Shown piece by piece: positions 1-6,265 of a stretch of 32,832 nt of DNA (position 1 is its first letter; every line of letters starts with the position of its first letter). The DNA is from an uncultured Flavobacteriales bacterium (GTDB taxonomy: Bacteria; Bacteroidota; Bacteroidia; Flavobacteriales; Crocinitomicaceae). Location of the stretch: contig CAMLRS010000028.1 of assembly GCA_946482515.1 (NCBI GenBank), positions 1 to 32,832 on the forward strand, written 5' to 3'. The position numbers were made by a program, and so were the translations under genes. The notes beneath the pieces are model-generated. The model was not told where the DNA came from. It saw nothing but the letters and a program-made list of their open reading frames with translations, and ran no database searches.

Positions 1-220
1 AGTGGGAAGAAAAGATTAGGCCCAATAGCTCAGTCCGCCGTGGCGGAAGCACCTGTCAAAGGTGAAGAGTGGGAAGAAAAGATTAGGCCCAATAGCTCAG
101 TCCGCCGTGGCGGAAGCACCTGCGACGGTGCAGAGTGAAAAGTAAAAGATTAGGCCCAATAGCTCAGTCCGCCGCGGCGGAAGCACCTGCCAAAGGTGAA
201 GAGTGGGGAAGAAAAGATTA
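1..220 (+). repeat. Tandem array of tRNA-Arg 5'-fragment units
   Basis: Three head-to-tail units start at 19, 86 and 153 (67, 67 and 68 bp), and bases 1-18 are the tail of a further unit, so the array probably continues left of the window. Each unit begins with GGCCCAATAGCTCAG, identical to the first 15 bases of the intact tRNA-Arg that follows at 221. The normal D-loop is replaced by the palindrome TCCGCCGTGGCGGA (third unit TCCGCCGCGGCGGA). Each then resumes tRNA sequence (GCACCTG), forms a second short hairpin (CACCT...AGGTG) and ends in an A-rich spacer finishing GATTA. The anticodon arm and 3' half are missing, so the units cannot be tRNAs. Origin by repeated duplication of a tRNA 5' end is inferred. 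Confidence 0.9.
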
Positions 221-294
<74 letters not shown>

Positions 295-295
295 C

Positions 296-324
296 AAGCC
301 TTGCAAATTTGCAAGGCTTTTTTT
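296..324 (+). terminator. Intrinsic terminator of the tRNA-Arg gene
   Basis: A perfect 24-base palindrome at 296-319 (AAGCCTTGCAAA paired with its complement) runs into a seven-T tail. It sits two bases after the tRNA and overlaps the upstream region of the GIY-YIG gene, whose ATG is at 337. Confidence 0.85.
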
Positions 325-336
325 GTACATTCAACT

Positions 337-579
337 ATGTACTATTCCTACGTTCTACGATCCATGAAAAATGGAATGCTTTACAAAGGCTCAACCGAAA
401 ACATAGAACTGCGTGTACAAAAACACAATGAAGGACTGGTCAATTTCACATCGAAACACCTACCGTGGGAACTTGTACTCTTTGAAGAATTTACGACACG
501 ATCGGAAGCAATGAAACGCGAGAAATGGTATAAGACCGGCGTTGGCCGTGAATGGATCCGGGAGCGATTGGCCCAATAG
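337..579 (+). CDS. GIY-YIG nuclease family protein (small, tRNA-associated)
   Basis: This 80-residue protein has the GIY-YIG signature in its common Bacteroidota form: YYSYVL near the N-terminus, then LYKGST, an Arg in RVQKHN, and a glutamate region EEFTTRSEAMKREKWYK. The family cuts DNA with a single small catalytic domain; the role of these stand-alone small members is not established. An upstream in-frame TTG at 301 exists, but it lies inside the tRNA terminator, so I chose the ATG at 337. The last codons (Leu-Ala-Gln-stop) are written in the tRNA fragment that begins at 570, the TAG being part of CAATAGCTC. The gene therefore sits exactly between an intact tRNA-Arg and a damaged copy, as a mobile or tRNA-targeting gene might. 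Mobility is inference. Confidence 0.82.
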   Translation: MYYSYVLRSMKNGMLYKGSTENIELRVQKHNEGLVNFTSKHLPWELVLFEEFTTRSEAMKREKWYKTGVGREWIRERLAQ

Positions 580-652
580 CTCAGTCCCCCGCGGCGGAAG
601 CACCTGCCTTCTAAGCAGGCGGTCTTTGGTTCGAATCCAAACGGAATCACCA
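566..652 (+). pseudogene. Chimeric tRNA-Arg(TCT) pseudogene
   Basis: The 5' part (570-600) matches the array units: GGCCCAATAGCTCAG followed by a decayed palindrome TCCCCCGCGGCGGA in place of the D-loop. Homology extends upstream through GATT at 566-569. The 3' part (from about 601) is a good tRNA half: anticodon stem CCTGC/GCAGG with loop CTTCTAA (TCT), T-arm TTTGG/CCAAA, 3' acceptor strand CGGAATC, discriminator A649 and an encoded CCA (650-652). The acceptor strand does not match GGCCCAA (four mismatches) and the D-arm is destroyed, so function is unlikely. Starting the acceptor at GATT (566) restores only five of seven pairs and leaves extra bases before the D-stem. The 3' half differs in T-arm and acceptor from the tRNA at 221, so two tRNA-Arg genes contributed. 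Confidence 0.8.
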
Positions 653-657
653 CCAAA

Positions 658-692
658 AAAAGCGAGTGCATGCGAAAGTATTGCTCGCTTTT
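658..692 (+). terminator. Terminator-like hairpin after the chimeric tRNA
   Basis: AAAAGCGAG (658-666) pairs with CTCGCTTTT (684-692) around a 17-base loop. The T-tail is short (TTTTAG), so it is weaker than the terminator at 296. Its position fits a terminator inherited with the 3' half of the second tRNA-Arg. Confidence 0.55.
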
Positions 693-1114
693 AGTGCTCT
701 TCACTCACGCTCCCTCTTTTTGCATTGCGGAGTGTGGAAGAGCTGATTCAAGAGCTTTCAATGCCATAGAAGGGAGTCGGATATTTTTCCATTCCGGATA
801 CAAAGGGATGCGTGGTTATGTTTTTTCGGTGTTTTTTCGTACATTGAGTTTAGCGGAACTTCTTTATTTTTAGCTTGAGAATGTGTCCGCTGTTTTCCGA
901 ACTATGTGCAAGCAGTCGATGAACGGTGTTCCGTGTGTTCAATTTTGATACATTTATCGCTTTATACCTGCTTTTACCCTGCTTTATGCCCATCTGATAA
1001 CTGTTATTGTTCCGTTTTAGTTTCGCTGTATTGTCATCGTCCGGGAAAGGTTGTAACTTCCTTTCTTAACCCAGATCTATTCACCGGAACGATCTGACTA
1101 AACCCTTTATCATT
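693..1114. other. Intergenic stretch without a supported gene
   Basis: About 420 bases. Short open frames exist on the plus strand (to about 873 and 906-1097), but they have no recognisable sequence, no clear ribosome site and Cys/Phe-rich composition typical of chance frames. I see no tRNA, terminator or repeat. The right end presumably holds the promoter of the gene at 1115. Confidence 0.5.
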
Positions 1115-1831
1115 ATGGCACGGCAACACGGACCACTGCAGCTGACGGGATCGCTCGGGAACCTGTCGTTTTATTATCACAAAGATTATGGTTACCTGGT
1201 TCGTCAGAAAGGCGGGGCTCGTTCCGGAAAGGTTTCCGCACGGACGCAGGAAAACGGCGATGAGCTGGGTGCGGCTTCACGGACGGGTAAACTGATCCGT
1301 CAAGGGATCCGTGCAGGCCTGCAGCTGCAAGGCGACGGAACGGTATCGCAGCGACTGACGGGCCGTTTGTACCAAGTGCTCCGGCTCGACGGCACGAGTG
1401 CGCGCGGGGAGCGGAATGTCGCCGAAGGGCTGAAAACGGGTGCAGGCAAGGAGCTGCTGCGATCTTTTGCATTCGTGCAGGACCGCCCGCTGGAACGCGT
1501 GCTGAAGACGGTGCCGGAGTATACGGATGCGGGTGTGACCGTACTGAAGGGGTTTGTGCCTGGGCGCGACCTCTCCTACCCTTCCGGGGCGACGCATGTG
1601 GAGATACGATGTGCAGCGATCGCGGTGGATGCCGCCAGGAATTCGTACAGGGCCTGTGCCGCGGAGGGTGTTGTCGTGGCGTTAGACGATGCGGAGCGGG
1701 ATGTTGTTTTGCACTGCGCACATACAGGCGGAGGAGATTTTGAGGTGGTTGTGCTGGGGATTGCGTTCCTGACGGAAGTGAATGGTGCGATCGGAGGTAT
1801 TGGAGGGGGTTGTTTTGGGGTTGTATCGTGA
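1115..1831 (+). CDS. Conserved hypothetical protein, Bacteroidota type
   Basis: A 238-residue protein of unknown function. The N-terminus (MARQHGPLQLTGSLGN, then a tract ending GYLVRQKGG) matches a pattern I associate with uncharacterised Bacteroidota proteins that begin with a basic 'MARQ.GPL.. G..G..SFY' segment. That recognition is from memory, not from a search. The middle (residues 30-100) is rich in Arg, Gly and Gln, and the C-terminal 100 residues look like beta-strand-rich hydrophobic segments. There is no signal peptide and no catalytic motif that I can name. Codon use is GC-rich, unlike the AT-rich genes starting at 2341. Long open frames on the opposite strand are low-complexity Pro/Arg/His shadows, so the plus strand is preferred. 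It stands alone. Confidence 0.7.
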   Translation: MARQHGPLQLTGSLGNLSFYYHKDYGYLVRQKGGARSGKVSARTQENGDELGAASRTGKLIRQGIRAGLQLQGDGTVSQRLTGRLYQVLRLDGTSARGERNVAEGLKTGAGKELLRSFAFVQDRPLERVLKTVPEYTDAGVTVLKGFVPGRDLSYPSGATHVEIRCAAIAVDAARNSYRACAAEGVVVALDDAERDVVLHCAHTGGGDFEVVVLGIAFLTEVNGAIGGIGGGCFGVVS

Positions 1832-2031
1832 AGAGCGGGGTTTGTGAACGTTGGGTTTCTTGCAGGGGAACTGGTACATCGAAAGGTTGGTTTTTTGTTT
1901 GGAGCGAAGGCTTTTCTTTGGGGCGGCGTTGTTTGAAGTTGTACATCTCTTGTGCGGGGCGTCGAGGTATTCGTCGTGAATCTTTTCCCAACGATCCGGC
2001 GCGGTTTTGATCTTCATGAGTTTGAAGATTG

Positions 2032-2160
2032 TTACGCTTGCACGTAGTCGAAAGTGATCGCTTGTATACCGAGGTCGTTGAGGGTGTCGACGAGTTTGGT
2101 GTTCATTAAGTCGTCGTGGATAGTTGATAGTATAAGTTCCTTACGATTAGCAATATTCAT
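2032..2160 (-). CDS. Small hypothetical protein, possibly a truncated remnant
   Basis: A 42-residue frame starting at ATG 2160 and ending with TAA at 2032. The sequence begins MNIANRKELILSTIHDDLMN and ends with QAITFDYVQA. It reads like a real acidic helical protein rather than a chance frame, and it faces an AT-rich promoter-like region. The motif 'HDDL.NTKLV..L..LG' resembles the start of small Bacteroidota proteins of about 70 residues that I recall but cannot name, so this may be a 5' fragment. A second frame on the same strand opens at 2017 (MKIKTAPDRWEKIHDEYLDA) and loses protein-like character after about 24 residues, which also suggests decay at 1832-2031. Confidence 0.4.
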   Translation of the reverse strand: MNIANRKELILSTIHDDLMNTKLVDTLNDLGIQAITFDYVQA

Positions 2161-2340
2161 AATTTATATAGCGTTTTACATAAAAATTTAACGGTGTAAT
2201 ATTACAATTATTTATCGTATCAAGAAATTATATTTATGTAATACGAAATAATAGTGCTTTAAATCGATAGCCATAATTTAGTTTTTGATGCTATATATTT
2301 GGCGCATTAGGACAATTTCATTAGGTATAGCATCATAAAA
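2161..2340 (+). promoter_or_regulatory. AT-rich promoter/operator region of the HTH-led operon
   Basis: This AT-rich stretch contains TATATTTG at 2294-2301, an exact match to the Bacteroidota TAnnTTTG -7 element, 40 bases before the HTH start at 2341; a clear TTTG -33 element is not seen. A perfect 9-bp inverted repeat, GATGCTATA (2287-2295) and TATAGCATC (2326-2334), brackets it, so one arm overlaps the -7 element and the other lies in the leader. A direct repeat CATTAGG (2305-2311, 2319-2325) lies between. These are plausible operators for autoregulation by the XRE protein. GTAATATTAC palindromes and CGTAT/ATACG inverted copies also occur farther upstream. Confidence 0.5.
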
Positions 2341-2550
2341 ATGAGCAAGAAAGCAATTAATCGTATTAAAGTCGTTTTGGTCGAGCATGGCCGCACCAAT
2401 AAATGGTTGGCTGACAAATTGGGAAAAAACACAACAACAGTTTCCCGATGGTGTACCAATGATATGCAACCGTCGCTCGATACCCTAGTGAACATTGCCA
2501 ATATATTAAAAGTCGATGTCCGAGAACTACTAAACTCGACTTTAGAATAG
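2341..2550 (+). CDS. XRE-family helix-turn-helix regulator (defence-operon controller type)
   Basis: A 69-residue Cro/C1-type protein. Residues about 19-60 form the helix-turn-helix: 'NKWLADKLGKNTTTVSRW' carries the recognition helix, followed by 'PSLDTLVNIANILKVDVREL', the usual last helices. This very short stand-alone form is common upstream of restriction-modification and related defence operons in Bacteroidota, where such proteins act as controllers of timing. The next gene begins 30 bases downstream on the same strand and no terminator intervenes, so it is the first gene of the operon. An inverted repeat that could be its operator lies just upstream (2287-2334). Confidence 0.88.
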   Translation: MSKKAINRIKVVLVEHGRTNKWLADKLGKNTTTVSRWCTNDMQPSLDTLVNIANILKVDVRELLNSTLE

Positions 2551-2580
2551 CCATAGTAGCAAATCCACTATCACCTCTCT

Positions 2581-4143
2581 ATGATTATCAAAAGTATTAA
2601 CATCAAAAAATTCCGTGGCTTTAATGATGTTTCATTTGATCTAGGAACCTCACTAACTGTTATCGCTGGACAGAACGGCACTCAAAAAACTACTGTGCTC
2701 GGTATGTTAAGTCAGCCATTTTCAATTACGGATAAAGAACATTCGTTGTATGGCGAGAAGCCATTAAGCGGCGGTAACTACCGCTCGTCGTTTGCTGAAA
2801 AGTTTAAATTATCTGATGCCTTTGATGCTCCCCAAGGACATGAGTGGACATTGAATTTGAATAATGAAACGGAACCGGAATTTACTGTTGAAAGTATTAA
2901 GAGAGATAATTCTGCATCAGGAATAAGATTTTGGAAGAAAGGGGATAGGTCAAAAGGTTCGGGATACATCCAAATGCCAGTTGTCTATTTGAGCCTATCC
3001 AGGCTATTTCCTATTGGAGAAGATACATCAATTGATTCAAGCACTGATATAACGCTATCTGAAGAAGAATTTAAATTCTATCAAGAATGGCATAATCGCA
3101 TCTTGATTATTCCCGATGTTGAAATGACAAAAGTTGACTATTTGGCAAGTCGTCAAAAAAACACATTGGGTGCCAGTACAGCTTTTTACGACTGGAAGAT
3201 GAATTCTGCAGGTCAGGATAATGTCGGAAAAATATTACTGGCAATTCTTTCATTCAAGAGGCTGAAAGAGAAATACGGAACCTCTTATCAAGGAGGTATA
3301 TTAGCTATTGACGAATTAGACACGACTTTATATCCGGCCTCACAATTAAAGCTGATCGAAGGGTTAAGAAAGTTCGCTTCTACATTCAAATTGCAAATCA
3401 TTTTTACAACGCACTCCTTAAATATACTACAACAAACCTGTGAGTGGCAAGAAGACCCGAAAATTGGAGGGCAAGTCCGGGTAGTCTATCTTCAAAAGAT
3501 CAACTCGACAATCAAGTCTTTAGAGAACATCTCCTTTGAGACAATAAAGAACAAGTTAAATGTCGCAATGGCGGAAAAGAAGCCCGCACAAAAAGTACCT
3601 GTTTTCACTGAAGACAAAGAAGGAGAAATTTTCGCACGTGCCTTACTCAAGCGACGAACATCTTCACTGGACTTTATAGATTGTACAATGGGGTGTGACA
3701 ATCTTATCGAATTGGCTCGAAAAAAAGTAATCGGGTTTAAATTTCCTGACTCACTGATTATACTAGATGGTGATGTAAGAACGGACGGATCAAAAATGAG
3801 AAGGATCAATCAGTGCAATAATTTCTTGATACTTCCAGGCGACAAATCGCCCGAGAGAATTATTGCGGAATTCTTACATAGCTTGGATGATGATTCAGAG
3901 AATTGGAACTCCATAAATGATGGCTATACTAAGCAATTTGTATTCAAGGATTTTTCATTACGTGAGATACAAACAAATCGAGAAAAAGCTAAAGAATGGT
4001 TCAATTCTCAAAAACCTTATTGGGGAAGAAATTGTACTGGTGTATTAAATCTTTGGATGGTCGCAAATGAGAATGATGTAAGAGTTTTCATTGAGAGCTT
4101 TGACGCGATCATGGCCAATTATAATCGACATTTATTAAGCTAA
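2581..4143 (+). CDS. OLD-like AAA ATPase with C-terminal TOPRIM-like domain
   Basis: A 520-residue protein. The N-terminus is the SMC/OLD type 'IIKSINIKKFRGF', followed by a P-loop GQNGTQKTT at 30-38 in which the usual Gly before Lys is Gln. Walker B is ILAIDELD at about 240-247, with a following 'TTHSLNIL' switch-like segment. The C-terminal third has features of a TOPRIM nuclease: an acidic TEDKEGEIFA segment near 343 and ILDGD near 396. This layout matches OLD nucleases, the GajA subunit of Gabija, and ATPase-TOPRIM fusions related to PARIS, all phage-defence proteins. No GajB-like helicase is present, and the neighbours (ParB-like protein, methylase, peptidase) differ from those systems. 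The next gene starts 10 bases after the stop. TOPRIM assignment is by motif only. Confidence 0.78.
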   Translation: MIIKSINIKKFRGFNDVSFDLGTSLTVIAGQNGTQKTTVLGMLSQPFSITDKEHSLYGEKPLSGGNYRSSFAEKFKLSDAFDAPQGHEWTLNLNNETEPEFTVESIKRDNSASGIRFWKKGDRSKGSGYIQMPVVYLSLSRLFPIGEDTSIDSSTDITLSEEEFKFYQEWHNRILIIPDVEMTKVDYLASRQKNTLGASTAFYDWKMNSAGQDNVGKILLAILSFKRLKEKYGTSYQGGILAIDELDTTLYPASQLKLIEGLRKFASTFKLQIIFTTHSLNILQQTCEWQEDPKIGGQVRVVYLQKINSTIKSLENISFETIKNKLNVAMAEKKPAQKVPVFTEDKEGEIFARALLKRRTSSLDFIDCTMGCDNLIELARKKVIGFKFPDSLIILDGDVRTDGSKMRRINQCNNFLILPGDKSPERIIAEFLHSLDDDSENWNSINDGYTKQFVFKDFSLREIQTNREKAKEWFNSQKPYWGRNCTGVLNLWMVANENDVRVFIESFDAIMANYNRHLLS

Positions 4144-4153
4144 TCACTACCCT

Positions 4154-5395
4154 ATGGAAGAACAGCAGGTTAAGTATATTGATATTAAAGACTTGGTATT
4201 GTGGACAGAAAATCCCCGTGATCCTATCGATGTAAATGCCTCAGATCAAGATATAGTTAACAGAGCGCTTGAAGATCGGGGGTTAAAGTGGACATTGTCA
4301 AAGCTCAGTAGAGAAATGGGAGCTTACTACGATCTTAGTGAATTGCCGACCGTTGTATATCATCAAGGTAAACCAATCGTTTATGATGGAAATAGAAGAA
4401 TGGTATTAGGAAAGATCAAACACGGTCTTGTTGCAGTACCTAAAGGCACTTCGCTGACAATCCCTACGTTTCCTCAACAAATTCCTTGTAACGTTTGCAC
4501 CGAAAAAATCGCATTACAAAATGTGTATAGAAAGCATAGTGATTCGGGTTCCTGGCAACCACTCGAGAGAGATATTTTCCTTCATAAATTCATGGGAGAA
4601 AGGAAGAGTGCATTTTTAGTTCTTGAGGAAGATACAGGAGTTATCAGCTCTAATCCTGATCTGAACCAGCGATTTGTAAAAGAAGAAATCTTTAGAGAAG
4701 ACATTCTTAACTCATTAGGTTTTGATATACGAAATGGTAAATTGTATAGCGTCCATTCAAATAAGGAATCGAGAGAAATACTTTCAGATATATCTAAAAA
4801 GGTTAGCCAAAAGCAAATTTCAACTCGAAATAATCGTGGCAAGGTTAAAGAAGTTCTTGATCCGACTTCACAACAACTGATTGATCAAAATAAATCTAAA
4901 GAAGCTCATTTATCAAACTTCAGTTTTCTTGATAACGAAAAGGAAAACAAACCAAAACAATCGCCCAGAACTCGCAAGAAAAACTTAGAACTGTTTGGAG
5001 GCAAACTCTATTTGAGAATTGGAAACACAAGTAATTTATATAGGGATATTATCGATCTTTATACTTTTTATTGTGAAAGGAAAAATGAGCTTTCTAATTC
5101 CTTTCCGGGTTTAATAAGAATGTCCCTTAGACTTCTATGTGAAACAGCAGCGAAAGAGGATAATGGAAAGAAACTAGACACATATCTCAAAAATAATTTT
5201 AATGCTGCAAAACAAACTCTGGACACCGATATTCAGACGACTCTACACACACAGAATGTTTCTGAGGACAGTATTATTAGCCTTCTTCATACTGGCGCTC
5301 ATAATTACCAATCTTCTAACAACCTCAATCAAACAATTGCACTATCGATTATAATTGGTGCTATACTTACAATAACTCATGGAAAAGAAAGCTAA
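4154..5395 (+). CDS. ParB/Srx-fold N-terminal domain protein of the defence-like operon
   Basis: A 413-residue protein. Residues 7-30 ('YIDIKDLVLWTENPRDPI') and 75-86 ('IVYDGNRRMVLG') are the two hallmark segments of the ParB N-terminal domain: the NPR-type box and the DGNRR box. That fold binds nucleotide (CTP in true ParB) and in relatives has been linked to DNA binding or nicking. Residues 200-290 are Lys/Asn/Ser-rich and look like a linker. The last 110 residues are helical, with 'LRLLCETAAKE' and later 'LLHTGAHNY', which loosely recalls HEPN/DUF4145-type helical domains; I am not sure of this. It is not a chromosome-segregation ParB, because no ParA or parS context is visible. Its end overlaps the methylase start by 17 bases, so the two are probably translationally coupled. 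Confidence 0.72.
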   Translation: MEEQQVKYIDIKDLVLWTENPRDPIDVNASDQDIVNRALEDRGLKWTLSKLSREMGAYYDLSELPTVVYHQGKPIVYDGNRRMVLGKIKHGLVAVPKGTSLTIPTFPQQIPCNVCTEKIALQNVYRKHSDSGSWQPLERDIFLHKFMGERKSAFLVLEEDTGVISSNPDLNQRFVKEEIFREDILNSLGFDIRNGKLYSVHSNKESREILSDISKKVSQKQISTRNNRGKVKEVLDPTSQQLIDQNKSKEAHLSNFSFLDNEKENKPKQSPRTRKKNLELFGGKLYLRIGNTSNLYRDIIDLYTFYCERKNELSNSFPGLIRMSLRLLCETAAKEDNGKKLDTYLKNNFNAAKQTLDTDIQTTLHTQNVSEDSIISLLHTGAHNYQSSNNLNQTIALSIIIGAILTITHGKES

Positions 5396-6263
5396 GAAAA
5401 CAATTCATTACTCACCATTAAGATACCCGGGAGGCAAAAATTGCATTTTTCCGTTCGTATCAAAATTGTTCTATGAGAATGAATTGATTGGTATGAGCTA
5501 TGCGGAACCTTATGCCGGTGGCGCTGGTTTAGCTTTACGTTTGCTTTTTGAGGGGTACGTCGATCATGTCTTTATCAATGACTTAGACAAAGCAATTTAT
5601 TCATTTTGGAAGAGCATATTAGATGATACTGATGAGTTCTGCCGGTGGCTAGAAGATGTTGAGATTTCAATGGAGAATTGGAATTATTACAAAAACATTC
5701 AAAGAAATGCTGACCAGGCTACGTCACTTGATCTAGCAAAGGCTACATTTTTTCTGAATCGAACAAATGTGTCAGGTGTTTTAAAAGGGGGCGTGATTGG
5801 TGGGTTCAACCAAACCGGTACCTATAAGATGGATGCGAGATTTAATAAATCGGATTTAATTCTTCGAATTCAAAAAATTGCAAGCTCTAAAAACAGGATC
5901 ACGGTTTCCAATCTTGATGGCCTTTCATTCATAAAAAAAATGAACAGAAAAAAGAAAGAAGTCTTTATTTATATTGATCCACCGTACGTTCAAAAAGGGG
6001 CAGATTTATATATGAATTTCTATACCAAAATGGATCATGAAAAATTGTCCAAGGCCATCCCAAGAATGCAAAAAAAATGGATGGTTTCATACGATAACCA
6101 TGACTTCATTCTTAATCTCTATGCTGAACGACGGAAAATAGTTTATCAACTTTCTCAAGCAACGTCCAACAGAGTTGGGGATGAAATATTGATTTTTTGC
6201 GATCAAATCGATTTTAGAGATTCAATGACGAAACTGAAATCCCCAATAATCCTATCAGCATAG
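5379..6263 (+). CDS. D12-class (Dam-type) DNA N6-adenine methyltransferase
   Basis: A 294-residue protein with the family motifs in order: 'LRYPGGK' at 14-20, the AdoMet-binding 'AEPYAGGAG' at 42-50, 'FINDLD' at 65-70, the D12-specific 'NRTNVSGVLKGG' at 127-138, and the catalytic 'IDPPY' at 199-203. It should transfer a methyl group from S-adenosylmethionine to adenine N6 in a short DNA site. The family includes GATC enzymes, but specificity cannot be read here. Position inside the operon, with an out-of-frame overlap with the ParB-like gene and only 2 bases to the next gene, suggests it marks host DNA so that another operon product ignores it. That role is inference. Motif II spacing and length are normal for the family. 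Confidence 0.93.
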   Translation: MEKKAKKTIHYSPLRYPGGKNCIFPFVSKLFYENELIGMSYAEPYAGGAGLALRLLFEGYVDHVFINDLDKAIYSFWKSILDDTDEFCRWLEDVEISMENWNYYKNIQRNADQATSLDLAKATFFLNRTNVSGVLKGGVIGGFNQTGTYKMDARFNKSDLILRIQKIASSKNRITVSNLDGLSFIKKMNRKKKEVFIYIDPPYVQKGADLYMNFYTKMDHEKLSKAIPRMQKKWMVSYDNHDFILNLYAERRKIVYQLSQATSNRVGDEILIFCDQIDFRDSMTKLKSPIILSA

Positions 6264-6265
6264 AT

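Noticed and set aside
1..220. CRISPR array
   Set aside because: The period is 67-68 bp and nearly the whole unit is conserved, with no variable spacers; the unit is tRNA-derived.
381..704. 107-residue minus-strand frame over the GIY-YIG gene and chimeric tRNA
   Set aside because: It is antisense to a recognisable gene and tRNA sequence, and its sequence has no family features.
1113..1991. 292-residue minus-strand frame
   Set aside because: Pro/Arg/His-rich low-complexity translation opposite the gene at 1115-1831, typical of a shadow in GC-rich DNA.
2581..4143. Assignment to Gabija or PARIS
   Set aside because: The ATPase-TOPRIM layout is shared, but no GajB-like helicase or separate AriB gene is present and the neighbours differ.
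4154..5395. Chromosome or plasmid partition ParB
   Set aside because: There is no ParA, no visible parS-like palindromes and no central ParB HTH domain that I can see.
4154..6263. Plain type II restriction-modification system
   Set aside because: A methylase is present, but neither neighbour has a recognisable type II endonuclease motif; the ATPase and ParB-like proteins point to something else.
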